From Coenobita brevimanus (Eukaryota; Arthropoda; Malacostraca; Decapoda; Coenobitidae), in assembly GCA_032717465.1 (NCBI GenBank), contig CM064666.1, positions 20,215,511 to 20,279,510 on the forward strand: DNA of 64,000 nt, written 5' to 3'. A model generated the notes under the pieces. That model was not told the DNA's origin, searched no databases, and was given only the letters and a program-made list of their open reading frames with translations. The translations under genes and the position numbers were made by a program. Of the stretch, positions 10,418-22,860 are shown in pieces; position 1 is the stretch's first letter, and every line of letters begins with the position of its first letter.

Positions 10418-10429
10418 GACAGCGGTGGG
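10414..10429 (+). other. Primer-binding site, unit 2 (one mismatch)
   Basis: TGGTGACAGCGGTGGG. Apart from A at the sixth base it matches the sites in units 8 and 9, which fit the CCA-bearing 3' end of a tRNA-Leu as I recall it. Confidence 0.6.
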
Positions 10430-10477
10430 TATTTTTACGACATGTTGGCGAGTCATCTAGTATGTCAGGAAAGTCTG

Positions 10478-10683
10478 TTTTTTTTATGAAATTCAAATCC
10501 TTAAACTGTTCCCTGCCCCAGCCCGGATTCCAACCTGGGTCCATCAGGACTCCAGGCCGCCTCTCCACCGATTCAGCCACCGCCTCCCCCACTTCACTAA
10601 CAGGGACCCTCAGTGATCCACAGCCCATCACTGGTCGAAAGGAAGAGTAGTGACCGTCAACTCAGGGCTATCTGTGCATATCC
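10478..10683 (-). mobile_element. tRNA-like SINE, unit 2
   Basis: Same insertion as at 757-964, with an 8-base tail (T run 10478-10485) and AAGTCTG on both sides. Here the LTR end and primer-binding site precede it by about 48 bp of leader, which shows that the SINE landed in the element's untranslated leader. Confidence 0.6.
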
Positions 10684-10751
10684 AAGTCTGTGCTTATACT
10701 ATATTTGCATTTAATAAATTGATCTGGGCACTGAGAGGAAAAAAAAAAAAA

Positions 10752-11140
10752 GCTCATACGAGTATATACACAAGTCGTTTATTCTGGGGCAAACATATTA
10801 AACTGGATGTTAGACGACAGACACTGATCCATGCGACCTTTAAAGGTTAGTACTGTGTTATGGCTTACTACATTGGAGGGCAATTTGTTCCATATATTTA
10901 CAACTCTTTTAAAGAAGAAATGCTTGGCTTCATGCGACTGGAATCGTTTGCCAATTATTTTGTGCCCATTGCCTCTAGTATAAATCGAATGATCAGCTGT
11001 GAAGTATTTATCAACAGTCATGTTATCGTGCCCTTTGAATATTTTAAATACTTGAATTAAATCTCCTCGTAATCTGCGCTAGTTAGGGTGAAGAGATTCA
11101 GGGTTTCTAAACGCTCCTAGTATGGTTCGTTTCTCAAGCT
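10752..11140 (-). pseudogene. LINE-A fragment, unit 2
   Basis: RT C-terminus as in unit 1, with RGN in the TRGNGHK motif and NMFAPE before the stop at 10779. The segment 11141-11333 to its right is AT-rich leader with no gene. Confidence 0.8.
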
Positions 11141-11333
11141 AGGTATCATTTTGGTTCAGGGTTGGTGTTTTTCCTTATTTTTTGAATAAAAATAAAAAAT
11201 AAAACATCAATGATTTTTATTCATTCAATTTATTTGATTTTTTTATTTATTTGATTTCTCTGCTAATTATACAGCTAATATTTTAAAAGCAGTATACTGA
11301 ATACTGTTAACTTCATATCCTGTCTATCTACTG

Positions 11334-11986
11334 ATGGTTGAGGCTGAAAGCTACAGCCCAGAATCCAGATACATCATTGGGTATGTAGCTGCCTTGTTTA
11401 AATTACCTGATAGGACCCTTAAGATCGCCAAGACGATCGCGTACACCCCACGCATGTGCTTACTAGACTTAATGAACGAGGTAGAGATGCAGTGCAGTAA
11501 AGCAGGGATGATCGACACACCCGCACATTCTAGTAGAATGAGAGTACCTGAGACAGTATCAGCTGTGAAAACATCTACACCGACATCAAACAGAGAACAA
11601 AATCGATCGCGACCCGAAAGCAGGCAAACAACTAAACGTGTCGAGGGTTCGATCATAAACACCAGGCTACACGCAGTTTCATAAGTTTTCGTGCAGCCCG
11701 AGCAGATCTCGCGCCACAAACAACACTACATATGGGAAGTCACCTCGTAGGTCACAGTCAAGAGATAGGTCCATTCTATGTCATTATTGTGCAAAACCAC
11801 GACACACAAGGAATGAATACTTTATAAAAACAAAAGAGGATAGACAAAAGACAAGGATTTGGTCCTTACTGTAGGCATCATAGATGCCAAGGGCACTGGA
11901 CCAGTAACTGCAAAACAGTAGAAAAAATTGTGTCTATGTTCAAATTGGGGGAAGACCAAGTCATGACAAAAAACGAACAAACGTAA
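11334..11986 (+). pseudogene. gag relic, unit 2
   Basis: 116-codon gag frame, then the common frame break, then the linker and zinc-knuckle region (11779-11911). A further 2-base loss inside the knuckle region (AAAAGACAAGG instead of AAAAGACACAAGG) adds a private frameshift. Confidence 0.75.
11968..11974 (+). promoter_or_regulatory. Candidate -1 frameshift heptamer, unit 2
   Basis: A AAA AAC before the gag stop. Upstream reading is already broken in this copy. Confidence 0.4.
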
Positions 11987-12018
11987 AGAAAAGCAAGTCT
12001 AAAATTCACATAGGAGGC

Positions 12019-13079
12019 ATGTTGGGAAATGAGTGTATCTTGATACCAGCTGTATGTGAGGATCAAAACATTTCCTTATTTTTAGACACAGGCTCTCGAG
12101 TGAACTTAATAAAACAGAAGAAATAAATAGAATTTTTAAAAATAAGAAGAAAGTAACTTTTCTGGAAGAAGCTGATTTAGGTTTATATACGGTAGATGGA
12201 AAAAAAAAATTACAGTAAAAGGTATGATAAGGTTAAATATCAGTTTCACAGAGACTACACGACCATTCTCTGCATTTTTCTATATCGTTGAAAACTTAGC
12301 AATTAAAGCTCATATGTTACTGAGCTTAAGATGCATGAGAGCAGAGAACATAACTTTACTCCCACAAATGAATGGAATAGACTTTGACAATGAATTCATA
12401 GAGGAAATACCATCAGAACCCTCACCGATTTGTACAAGAGAACCAAAAAGAATTGGTAATATTAAAAACTAAAAAAAACATACACAAACAGATGAGTGTA
12501 TAGATCCACTCACACCACCAGCCCCCGCCTCCAGAATTAGACACCCAGGTAACAGTGCTGATTCATCAGTTTTTCCCGCCCATCTGACCAATGATAGTTA
12601 TACCACCTAATTCCTTTATGAAAGTTACCATTAAGAGGAAATTACGGAATAATACTGTTCTTGTCTTAGAAGAATTATGTAAAGTAAAGGGATTGTCAGT
12701 AGAAAACACATTATGTCAGATGAACGACGAAGGGCAAACTCAGATATTCATAATTAATCACATGAATGGGGAAGTTCAGTTGAAAAAGGGGACTTGCATA
12801 GTTAATATTGAAAAATGTTTCGCCCCTGTGAAGGAAATAGTTATAGCTGGAGTGACAGGTGAGATAAAATCTACGGATAGAGAAAGCATAAAAGAGAATT
12901 TAATTCACTCAGGTGAATTTGATGAAGAAAATGATTTGTTAACCCTGCTGGAAACACACAGGGACACTGTAGCATTACCCGGGGAACAATTAGGGTGTAC
13001 TAACCTGATTAATCACAAGATTAATGTGCACCCAGAAGTGCATTTATTCAAATATGTATACAACTTGTTTAAAATGTAA
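12019..13079 (+). pseudogene. Protease/RT N-terminus relic, unit 2
   Basis: DTGS at 12085. Frame breaks occur near 12117 (lost A), at a 10-base A run near 12200, at a stop near 12470 and at a 2-base loss near 12593. The last 162 codons (12591-13079) are open, ending in codons borrowed from the inverted LTR. Confidence 0.8.
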
Positions 13080-13715
13080 TATTACTAGATCATTGCAATT
13101 TACTATGAATATTATATGTATACAATATTATAATCAATATTATGTACTAATAGATTAGCATATGTCAATGATAATTACTGTCGGAGGACCTCCAGCGCGT
13201 GACCGAGCAATGTTAGGACTCCATATTATAAATACAATTAATTATGGAAAACATGATAGATAGATAGATAGACAGAGCACCAGGCAAGCCTGGGAATGGG
13301 AAATGAGCTTGCAAGTGTAAGTGAGGAAATGTTGACAATACACTGGAAGCAGCAAGTCAGGGGATGATATAGGTAGTGTGTCAGCGAGATAAGCATACGA
13401 ACAATGCCTAGTGACCATACACACACATACACACATACACACAGGTTTCCAGAACATTCCAACAACAGTGTAACACACGTGACACGACCCCTGCTACACC
13501 AGAATTTAGGAAGCAGAGCTCAGAAGGAGGCTAGCTATAGAACCGACAGGTAGTGGAGAGAGTGAACAAGAAGAGAGGTCCAACTAGACTTACTTAGTAT
13601 ATTAAGTCTCTGTAATACATACACTGCTCAACTTAAGATTTTATCTGAATATAATAAATCAAGATCAACTCCCTTTATTCATCTTTAACTCCTACTATAA
13701 GAATCGAGAGTCACA
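13038..13715 (-). mobile_element. Inverted LTR 5' fragment, unit 2
   Basis: Both the diverged inverted copy and the direct LTR (7339-8030) are in this unit, so the two can be compared internally; the match is colinear over about 680 bp. Confidence 0.75.
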
Positions 13716-13717
13716 AC

Positions 13718-14635
13718 TCCACCCTTCATCTTTCCATTCCGTTCCTGCAACGTCCATCTCAGCAGTTGCTTCAACAAACATGGGATGAGGCTATGGCACA
13801 CCTAATGTCTGACTAGCCTTGTATCTCTGACTGGGGTGAAAATAATCTGGTTGTTTTTAATGCACCATAGACTCAGTTTTCACATCTATCAACCCTACAA
13901 AATCTTCCACAGGTATACCCACTAATGTTTAATAATATTCAGCTGAATCCTGCATCATCCTTGAACATGGTTGGGGTTTCATTTACTCGGGACTTATCTT
14001 GGAAACATCATATTATATCTCTTGTAAAATCTCCTTCCAAGAGATTAGGTGTGCTAAGCTGACTCCGTTCTTTCTTTACCAGTGCACAATTGTTAACTCT
14101 ATACAGGGGTTTTATCCACCCCTGTGTGGAGTACAACTCTCATGTGTGTGGAGGCTTTCAACATACAGCTCTTCTCAATAGGGTGGATCAAAGGCTTTTC
14201 GTCTCATTAACTTTCCTTCTCTTACTGACTTTTCAACCTCTGTCTCTTCATCACACTGTTGCACCTTTGTCTCTTTTCTATCGCTACTTCAATGGTCACT
14301 GCTCCTCTGAACTGTCTGCATGAATTCGTCCACCTCTACGGCGGGCGCATAGCACCCATCTAGCAGTAAACTCTCATCCCTTTTCCGTCTAACTCTCTAA
14401 AGCAAGAGTTAACTGTTACTCCCAGTCCTTTATTTATGCAATAGCTCATCTCTGGATCTGTCTCCCTCTGTCTGTGTTTCCTGCTTCTTATGATCTCCAT
14501 TCTTTCAGACGCAGTGTGTCCAGGCATCTCGAAATGATCGAATCTTGAATTTGGCTCTCTCTTGTGTATTGTTTTTCTCTTGGAAGGAACAATAATTGCG
14601 GGCTCGTGGCCTTCGGCTCCTTCTTCCTTGCATAA
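13718..14635 (+). pseudogene. LINE-B fragment, unit 2
   Basis: Post-YADD RT half, interrupted as in unit 1. Carries the QHTA variant and the CCTTTATTTATGC variant also seen in units 4 and 6. Confidence 0.8.
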
Positions 14636-15033
14636 AACAACAACAACAAACATCAACAAAAAACAACAAGCAAAAACAACAAACAACAACAAACTAACAA
14701 TGACAAACAAACAACAAACTACCAACGAAACAAACAACAAACTAACAACGACAACAAACAACAACAAACAAACAACAACAACAATCAACAACAACAAACT
14801 AACAACGACAAACAAACAACAAACTAACAACGGCAAACAACAAACAACAAACATCAATAACAAACAACAAACATCAATAACAAACAACAAACATCAATAA
14901 CAAACAACAAACAAAAAAAAACAACAAACAACAACAAACTAAAAACAACAGTAACAACAACAACAAACAAACACAACAACAAACAACAAACAAGAAAAAA
15001 CAACAAAAAACAACAACAACAAACAACAAACAA
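14636..15033. repeat. AAC-rich array, unit 2 (398 bp)
   Basis: Shortest of the eight arrays. Contains three AACATCAATAACAAACAAC-type repeats. Confidence 0.9.
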
Positions 15034-15486
15034 TAAAAATATCGGTAATGTCTGCGTGCATGTCAAGAATACATATTTTCGTCTGTTAAGAAACCTCCCT
15101 AACACTTTTTCTTAAGCGATTTAATCTGCTCATTACAGCTTGCTGTCCTCTTCCGTGTTATAAAAGTCCTTCCAATATCGCCATATTCTGCATAAATGAC
15201 CTTCAACAGAATGTTGGCCAGTCACAAAAAATAATAAATCGCTAAGGAAGAGGTGTTAGGGTCCCTCCGCACCCAGTGAGCATGCGGGCCAAGGTCAGAC
15301 AGGGATACACAGGTGTCCGAACACCGCATTGAAATTCCAGTCATGATCCATGTCACCTCGCAAAGCGCTCCACCAGCCGGAAGAAATACTACCTCGAATT
15401 TATGGTCACAATATTGAACACATGTACGTGACCTACATACATACATACACATGCTACAAGGACTTACAAATAAAATCCACTATACA

Positions 15487-15489
<3 letters not shown>

Positions 15490-15539
<50 letters not shown>
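15490..15539. repeat. (CT)n microsatellite, unit 2
   Basis: About 50 bp, uninterrupted. Confidence 0.95.
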
Positions 15540-15546
<7 letters not shown>

Positions 15547-15986
15547 TTTATCTATATAGAGCTAACACCATACTCTAGATATACTCAATTTCTTTTTCAC
15601 TCTAACTTGGCCCAGATTTTCGTCCTTTTGCAGCTTGCGTCACGTAACTCTGTGGCGGAGACAATAATACCGCTCTACACGCTTTCCACAGCACTTATTC
15701 GTGACTAGCATCTTAATCTAGCGTCAGTCTACGAGATGAAGATGAGGAGATGGTAATTTTAAGCCAGGTAAGAGTTTAAAGAGTATTCAAGTCCCGTTCC
15801 CTGAGGGCCGCCAGTGACCTTCCTATGATGCAATTCGTCCACAATCCCTCCATCATGTTTTTGTTTTTCTATAGGATCAATATGCCCTTGAAGAAGCCAG
15901 CTCTCACACCCTGCAGTGACGCCATCCTTCCTGTACTTATCTGACGGTCAGAATCGCTAATTTTTATTCTAGTTAAATTACTAGAA

Positions 15987-16263
15987 GTGAAGGAGCGTTG
16001 TGGTGTGGATGTGATGTGACAGAAAGCGTTAGCAGAATACAATGAGGTGGTTTGGCCATGTGGGGAGGATGGAGAGCGAGAGACTGACGAGGAGTGCGTA
16101 TGTGAGTGAGGTGGAGGGGGGGTAAGGGAAAGGGAGACCGATGATGAGGTGGAGTGGGGAAGAGGGAGGGGGAGATCGAGGATGAGATACAGGAATGGAA
16201 TAAGAAGCTCTATGAGATGGTGGATGAGTTAGTACAAAGGAGTACAAAGGAAAGCAAACAGCA
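15987..16263 (+). pseudogene. LINE-C fragment, unit 2
   Basis: WFGHV-x-RM tail, ATG at 16042. Same stop and G-rich decay as unit 1. Confidence 0.65.
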
Positions 16264-17058
16264 ACAGACCTTATGGTACTTTCGAGGCTACTTGTTACAG
16301 AGTAGACTATAACTGCGAGATCTAATTCTACATGCTGAAGGATAAGGACGGTAAAGCAAAAAGGCTCCCCCTGCCTCCAAACCTTCCTGTTAAAACTGGC
16401 AGGAAAAAGTGAGGAAAAACCGGAAAAACTGACAGAGAAATTTCATAGGAAAGACTGAAAGGAAAGGTTACATTCTATAGTACTTAATCTTAAAGCTACC
16501 ACTTTGAATAACCTGAAAGTGAAAGCAGTAAAGTAAAATGAATAATCAAATAATGAATAACTGAGGCAAGACATGTATGGGTACGTTCAGTTAACGGAGT
16601 GTCTGTAGCCAAGTCATGGAAATTGCACAGTGCACAGTTCAGTGGTGGTGTGGCAGCCTTGCCTGGTGCATTTAAGGTAGGCAGCAGTCAATCAGGCCAC
16701 AGCTCCGTTTACTCCACTGAGACATGGAACTTTTCCATGTGAGAGAAGTAAACAAGTTTTCTCTTGACCCCTGGTACATAAAAAAAAAAAATCCCAATAG
16801 TGGTCACGTCTTTTTTTTCTTTTTCTTTATGTGTCCGACTCTGGGCAAGGGCTTTCAGGTCCTATATCCCGGGGGCACTAGCTTATCCCAAGGCCCGGTA
16901 GTCCTCCTACACCTCCACATATCACCACTTTGGCGTTAACACCCACCGTCCATATTGAATACAGGCTAGGGCTGTCTCATACAGAACTGGTGTATTGGTA
17001 TTAGCGGGGGTATTTTTACGACATGTTGGCGAGTCATCTAGTATGTCAGGAAAGTCTG

Positions 17059-17264
17059 TTTTTTTTATGAAATTCAAATCCTTAAACTGTTCCCTGCCCC
17101 AGCCCGGATTCCAACCTGGGTCCATCAGGACTCCAGGCCGCCTCTCCACCGATTCAGCCACCGCCTCCCCCACTTCACTAACAGGGACCCTCAGTGATCC
17201 ACAGCCCATCACAGGTCGAAAGGAAGAGTAGTGACCGTCAACTCAGGGCTATCTGTGCATATCC
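17059..17264 (-). mobile_element. tRNA-like SINE, unit 3
   Basis: Same SINE, 8-base tail. The leader between the LTR-loss join and the SINE is retained. Confidence 0.6.
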
Positions 17265-17332
17265 AAGTCTGTGCTTATACTATATTTGCATTTAATAAAT
17301 TGATCTGGGCACTGAGAGGAAAAAAAAAAAAA

Positions 17333-17721
17333 GCTCATACGAGTATATACACAAGTCGTTTATTCTGGGGCAAACATATTAAACTGGATGTTAGACGACA
17401 GACACTGATCCATGCGACCTTTAAAGGTTAGTACTGTGTTATGGCTTACTACATTGGAGGGCAATTTGTTCCATATATTTACAACTCTTTTAAAGAAGAA
17501 ATGCTTGGCTTCATGCGACTGGAATCGTTTGCCAATTATTTTGTGCCCATTGCCTCTAGTATAAATCGAATGATCAGCTGTGAAGTATTTATCAACAGTC
17601 ATGTTATCGTGCCCTTTGAATATTTTAAATACTTGAATTAAATCTCCTCGTAATCTGCGCTAGTTAGGGTGAAGAGATTCAGGGTTTCTAAACGCTCCTA
17701 GTATGGTTCGTTTCTCAAGCT
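17333..17721 (-). pseudogene. LINE-A fragment, unit 3
   Basis: RT C-terminus; stop at 17360. Coding sequence matches unit 2. Confidence 0.8.
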
Positions 17722-17914
17722 AGGTATCATTTTGGTTCAGGGTTGGTGTTTTTCCTTATTTTTTGAATAAAAATAAAAAATAAAACATCAATGATTTTTA
17801 TTCATTCAATTTATTTGATTTTTTTATTTATTTGATTTCTCTGCTAATTATACAGCTAATATTTTAAAAGCAGTATACTGAATACTGTTAACTTCATGTC
17901 CTGTCTATCTACTG

Positions 17915-18569
17915 ATGGTTGAGGCTGAAAGCTACAGCCCAGAATCCAGATACATCATTGGGTATGTAGCTGCCTTGTGTAAATTACCTGATAGGACCCT
18001 TAAGATCGCCAAGACGATCGCGTACACCCCACGCATGTGCTTACTAGACTTAATGAACGAGGTAGAGATGCAGTGCAGTAAAGCAGGGATGATCGACACA
18101 CCCGCACATTCTAGTAGAATGAGAGTACCTGAGACAGTATCAGCTGTGAAAACATCTACACCGACATCAAACAGAGAACAAAATCGATCGCGACCCGAAA
18201 GCAGGCAAACAACTAAACGTGTCGAGGGTTCGATCATAAACACCAGGCTACACGCAGTTTCATAAGTTTTCGTGCAGCCCGAGCAGATCTCGCGCCACAA
18301 ACAACACTACATATGGGAAGTCACCTCGTAGGTCACAGTCAAGAGATAGGTCCATTCTATGTCATTATTGTGCAAAACCACGACACACAAGGAATGAATA
18401 CTTTATAAAAACAAAAGAGGATAGACAAAAGACACAAGGATTTGGTCCTTACTGTAGGCATCATAGATGCCAAGGGCACTGGACCAGTAACTGCAAAACA
18501 GTAGAAAAAATTGTGTCTATGTTCAAATTGGGGGAAGACCAAGTCATGACAAAAAACGAACAAACGTAA
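17915..18569 (+). pseudogene. gag relic, unit 3
   Basis: 116-codon frame, common frame break, then an uninterrupted knuckle frame (18360-18494) that runs through the heptamer to TAA. Confidence 0.75.
18551..18557 (+). promoter_or_regulatory. Candidate -1 frameshift heptamer, unit 3
   Basis: A AAA AAC in phase with an intact knuckle frame. Confidence 0.45.
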
Positions 18570-18601
18570 AGAAAAGCAAGTCTAAAATTCACATAGGAGG
18601 C

Positions 18602-19661
18602 ATGTTGGGAAATGAGTGTATCTTGATACCAGCTGTATGTGAGGATCAAAACATTTCCTTATTTTTAGACACAGGCTCTCGAGTGAACTTAATAAAACAG
18701 AAGAAATAAATAGAATTTTTAAAAATAAGAAGAAAGTAACTTTTCTGGAAGAAGCTGATTTAGGTTTATATACGGTAGATGGAAAAAAAAATTACAGTAA
18801 AAGGTATGATAAGGTTAAATATCAGTTTCACAGAGACTACACGACCATTCTCTGCATTTTTCTATATCGTTGAAAACTTAGCAATTAAAGCTCATATGTT
18901 ACTGAGCTTAAGATGCATGAGAGCAGAGAACATAACTTTACTCCCACAAATGAATGGAATAGACTTTGACAATGAATTCATAGAGGAAATACCATCAGAA
19001 CCCTCACCGATTTGTACAAGAGAACCAAAAAGAATTGTTAATATTAAAAGCTAAAAAAAAAATACACAAACAGATGAGTGTATAGATCCACTCACACCAC
19101 CAGCCCCCGCCTCCAGAATTAGACACCCAGGTAACAGTGCTGATTCATCAGTTTTTCCCGCCCATCTGACCAATGATAGTTATACCACCTAATTCCTATA
19201 TGAAAGTTACCATTAAGAGGAAATTACGGAATAGTACTGTTCTTGTCTTAGAAGAATTATGTAAAGTAAAGGGATTGTCAGTAGAAAACACATTATGTCA
19301 GATGAACGACGAAGGGCAAACTCAGATATTCATAATTAATCACATGAATGGGGAAGTTCAGTTGAAAAAGGGGACTTGCATAGTTAATATTGAAAAATGT
19401 TTCGCCCCTGTGAAGGAAATAGTTATAGCTGGAGTGACAGGTGAGATAAAATCTACGGATAGAGAAAGCATAAAAGAGAATTTAATTCACTCAGGTGAAT
19501 TTGATGAAGAAAATGATTTGTTAACCCTGCTGCAAACACACAGGGACACTGTAGCATTACCCGGGGAACAATTAGGGTGTACTAACCTGATTAATCACAA
19601 GATTAATGTGCACCCAGAAGTGCATTTATTCAAATATGTATACAACTTGTTTAAAATGTAA
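18602..19661 (+). pseudogene. Protease/RT N-terminus relic, unit 3
   Basis: DTGS at 18668. Lost A in the AAACAGAAG variant, 9-base A run near 18783, stop after GCTAA near 19052, then 162 open codons (19173-19661). Carries the LQTH variant shared with units 5 and 6. Confidence 0.8.
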
Positions 19662-20297
19662 TATTACTAGATCATTGCAATTTACTATGAATATTATATG
19701 TATACAATATTATAATCAATATTATGTACTAATAGATTAGCATATGTCAATGATAATTACTGTCGGAGGACCTCCAGCGCGTGACCGAGCAATGTTAGGA
19801 CTCCATATTATAAATACAATTAATTATGGAAAACATGATAGATAGATAGATAGACAGAGCACCAGGCAAGCCTGGGAATGGGAAATGAGCTTGCAAGTGT
19901 AAGTGAGGAAATGTTGACAATACACTGGAAGCAGCAAGTCAGGGGATGATATAGGTAGTGTGTCAGCGAGATAAGCATACGAACAATGCCTAGTGACCAT
20001 ACACACACATACACACATACACACAGGTTTCCAGAACATTCCAACAACAGTGTAACACACGTGACACGACCCCTGCTACACCAGAATTTAGGAAGCAGAG
20101 CTCAGAAGGAGGCTAGCTATAGAACCGACAGGTAGTGGAGAGAGTGAACAAGAAGAGAGGTCCAACTAGACTTACTTAGTATATTAAGTCTCTGTAATAC
20201 ATACACTGCTCAACTTAAGATTTTATCTGAATATAATAAATCAAGATCAACTCCCTTTATTCATCTTTAACTCCTACTATAAGAATCGAGAGTCACA
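19620..20297 (-). mobile_element. Inverted LTR 5' fragment, unit 3
   Basis: As in units 1 and 2; 678 bp, ending in GAGAGTCACA on the plus strand. Confidence 0.75.
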
Positions 20298-20299
20298 AC

Positions 20300-21217
20300 T
20301 CCACCCTTCATCTTTCCATTCCGTTCCTGCAACGTCCATCTCAGCAGTTGCTTCAACAAACATGGGATGAGGCTATGGCACACCTAATGTCTGACTAGCC
20401 TTGTATCTCTGACTGGGGTGAAAATAATCTGGTTGTTTTTAATGCACCATAGACTCAGTTTTCACATCTATCAACCCTACAAAATCTTCCACAGGTATAC
20501 CCACTAATGTTTAATAATATTCAGCTGAATCCTGCATCATCCTTGAACATGGTTGGGGTTTCATTTACTCGGGACTTATCTTGGAAACATCATATTATAT
20601 CTCTTGTAAAATCTCCTTCCAAGAGATTAGGTGTGCTAAGCTGACTCCGTTCTTTCTTTACCAGTGCACAATTGTTAACTCTATACAGGGGTTTTATCCA
20701 CCCCTGTGTGGAGTACAACTCTCATGTGTGTGGAGGCTTTCAACATACAGCTCTTCTCAATAGGGTGGATCAAAGGCTTTTCGTCTCATTAACTTTCCTT
20801 CTCTTACTGACTTTTCAACCTCTGTATCTTCATCACACTGTTGCACCTTTGTCTCTTTTCTATCGCTACTTCAATGGTCACTGCTCCTCTGAACTGTCTG
20901 CATGAATTCGTCCACCTCTACGGCGGGCGCATAGCACCCATCTAGCAGTAAACTCTCATCCCTTTTCCGTCTAACTCTCTAAAGCAAGAGTTAACTGTTA
21001 CTCCCAGTCCTTCATTTATGCAATAGCTCATCTCTGGATCTGTCTCCCTCTGTCTGTGTTTCCTGCTTCTTATGATCTCCATTCTTTCAGACGCAGTGTG
21101 TCCAGGCATCTCGAAATGATCGAATCTTGAATTTGGCTCTCTCTTGTGTATTGTTTTTCTCTTGGAAGGAACAATAATTGCGGGCTCGTGGCCTTCGGCT
21201 CCTTCTTCCTTGCATAA
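20300..21217 (+). pseudogene. LINE-B fragment, unit 3
   Basis: Post-YADD RT half with the TCTGTATCTT variant shared only with unit 5. Confidence 0.8.
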
Positions 21218-21653
21218 AACAACAACAACAAACATCAACAACAAACAACAAGCAAAAACAACAAACAACAACAAACTAACAATGACAAACAAACAACAAA
21301 CTAACAACGAAACAAACAACAAACTAACAACGACAACAAACAACAACAAACAAACAACAACAACAATCAACAACAACAAACTAACAACGACAAACAAACA
21401 ACAAACTAACAACGACAAACAACAAACAACAAACATCAATAACAAACAACAAACATCAATAACAAACAACAAACATCAATAACAAACAACAAACATCAAT
21501 AACAAACAACAAACATCAATAACAAACAACAACAAACTAAAAACAACAGTAACAACAACAACAAACAACCACAACAACAAACAACAAACAAGAAAAAACA
21601 ACAAAAAACAACAACAACCACAACAACAAAAAACAACAACAAACAACAAACAA
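21218..21653. repeat. AAC-rich array, unit 3 (436 bp)
   Basis: Contains five consecutive 19-bp AACATCAATAACAAACAAC-type repeats (about 21430-21530). Confidence 0.9.
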
Positions 21654-22106
21654 TAAAAATATCGGTAATGTCTGCGTGCATGTCAAGAATACATATTTTC
21701 GTCCGTTAAGAAACCTCCCTAACACTTTTTCTTAAGCGATTTAATCTGCTCATTACAGCTTGCTGTCCTCTTCCGTGTTATAAAAGTCCTTCCAATATCG
21801 CCATATTCTGCATAAATGACCTTCAACAGAATGTTGGCCAGTCACAAAAAATAATAAATCGCTAAGGAAGAGGTGTTAGGGTCCCTCCGCACCCAGTGAG
21901 CATGCGGGCCAAGGTCAGACAGGGATACACAGGTGTCCGAACACCGCATTGAAATTCCAGTCATGATCCATGTCACCTCGCAAAGCGCTCCACCAGCCGG
22001 AAGAAATACTACCTCGAATTTATGGTCACAATATTGAACACATGTACGTGACCTACATACATACATACACATGCTACAAGGACTTACAAATAAAATCCAC
22101 TATACA

Positions 22107-22109
<3 letters not shown>

Positions 22110-22137
<28 letters not shown>
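22110..22137. repeat. (CT)n microsatellite, unit 3
   Basis: About 28 bp, the shortest CT tract in the window. Confidence 0.95.
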
Positions 22138-22144
<7 letters not shown>

Positions 22145-22584
22145 TTTATCTATATAGAGCTAACACCATACTCTAGATATACTCAATTTCTTTTTCACTC
22201 TAACTTGGCCCAGATTTTCGTCCTTTTGCAGCTTGCGTCACGTTACTCTGTGGCGGAGACAATAATACCGCTCTACACGCTTTCCACAGCACTTATTCGT
22301 GACTAGCATCTTAATCTAGCGTCAGTCTACGAGATGAAGATGAGGAGATGGTAATTTTAAGCCAGGTAAGAGTTTAAAGAGTATTCAAGTCCCGTTCCCT
22401 GAGGGCCGCCAGTGACCTTCCTATGATGCAATTCGTCCACAATCCCTCCATCATGTTTTTGTTTTTCTATAGGATCAATATGCCCTTGAAGAAGCCAGCT
22501 CTCACACCCTGCAGTGACGCCATCCTTCCTGTACTTATCTGACGGTCAGAATCGCTAATTTTTATTCTAGTTAAATTACTAGAA

Positions 22585-22860
22585 GTGAAGGAGCGTTGTG
22601 GTGTGGATGTGATGTGACAGAAAGCGTTAGCAGAATACAATGAGGTGGTTTGGCCATGTGGGGAGGATGGAGAGCGAGAGACTGACGAGGAGTGCGTATG
22701 TGAGTGAGGTGGAGGGGGGGTAAGGGAAAGGGAGACCGATGATGAGGTGGAGTGGGGAAGAGGGAGGGGAGATCGAGGATGAGATACAGGAATGGAATAA
22801 GAAGCTCTATGAGATGGTGGATGAGTTAGTACAAAGGAGTACAAAGGAAAGCAAACAGCA
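22585..22860 (+). pseudogene. LINE-C fragment, unit 3
   Basis: WFGHV-x-RM tail, ATG at 22640; one G fewer in the GGGAGGGGG stretch. Confidence 0.65.

Larger units (their letters stand above)
6637..16299 (+). repeat. Tandem macrosatellite unit 2 (long form, 9663 bp)
   Basis: Same mosaic as unit 1 plus the 3.07-kb LTR. Left part resembles units 8 and 9; from the gag relic onward it carries the variants of units 3-6 (SLRCM, QHTA, GCGCATAGC). Unassigned: 6637-7338, 15034-15489, 15540-15986. Confidence 0.95.

Noticed and set aside
7339..10422. Helitron or DNA transposon as identity of the 3.07-kb block, because of its 3' hairpin
   Set aside because: No CTRR end follows the hairpin, no transposase or Rep/helicase is seen, and TGTCA/TGACA ends plus a primer-binding site fit an LTR better.
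10389..10631. 80-codon minus-strand frame over the SINE (EAVAESVERRPGV)
   Set aside because: The frame runs across the tRNA-like promoter region of the SINE and its tail; it is better explained as an RNA-derived repeat than as a protein.
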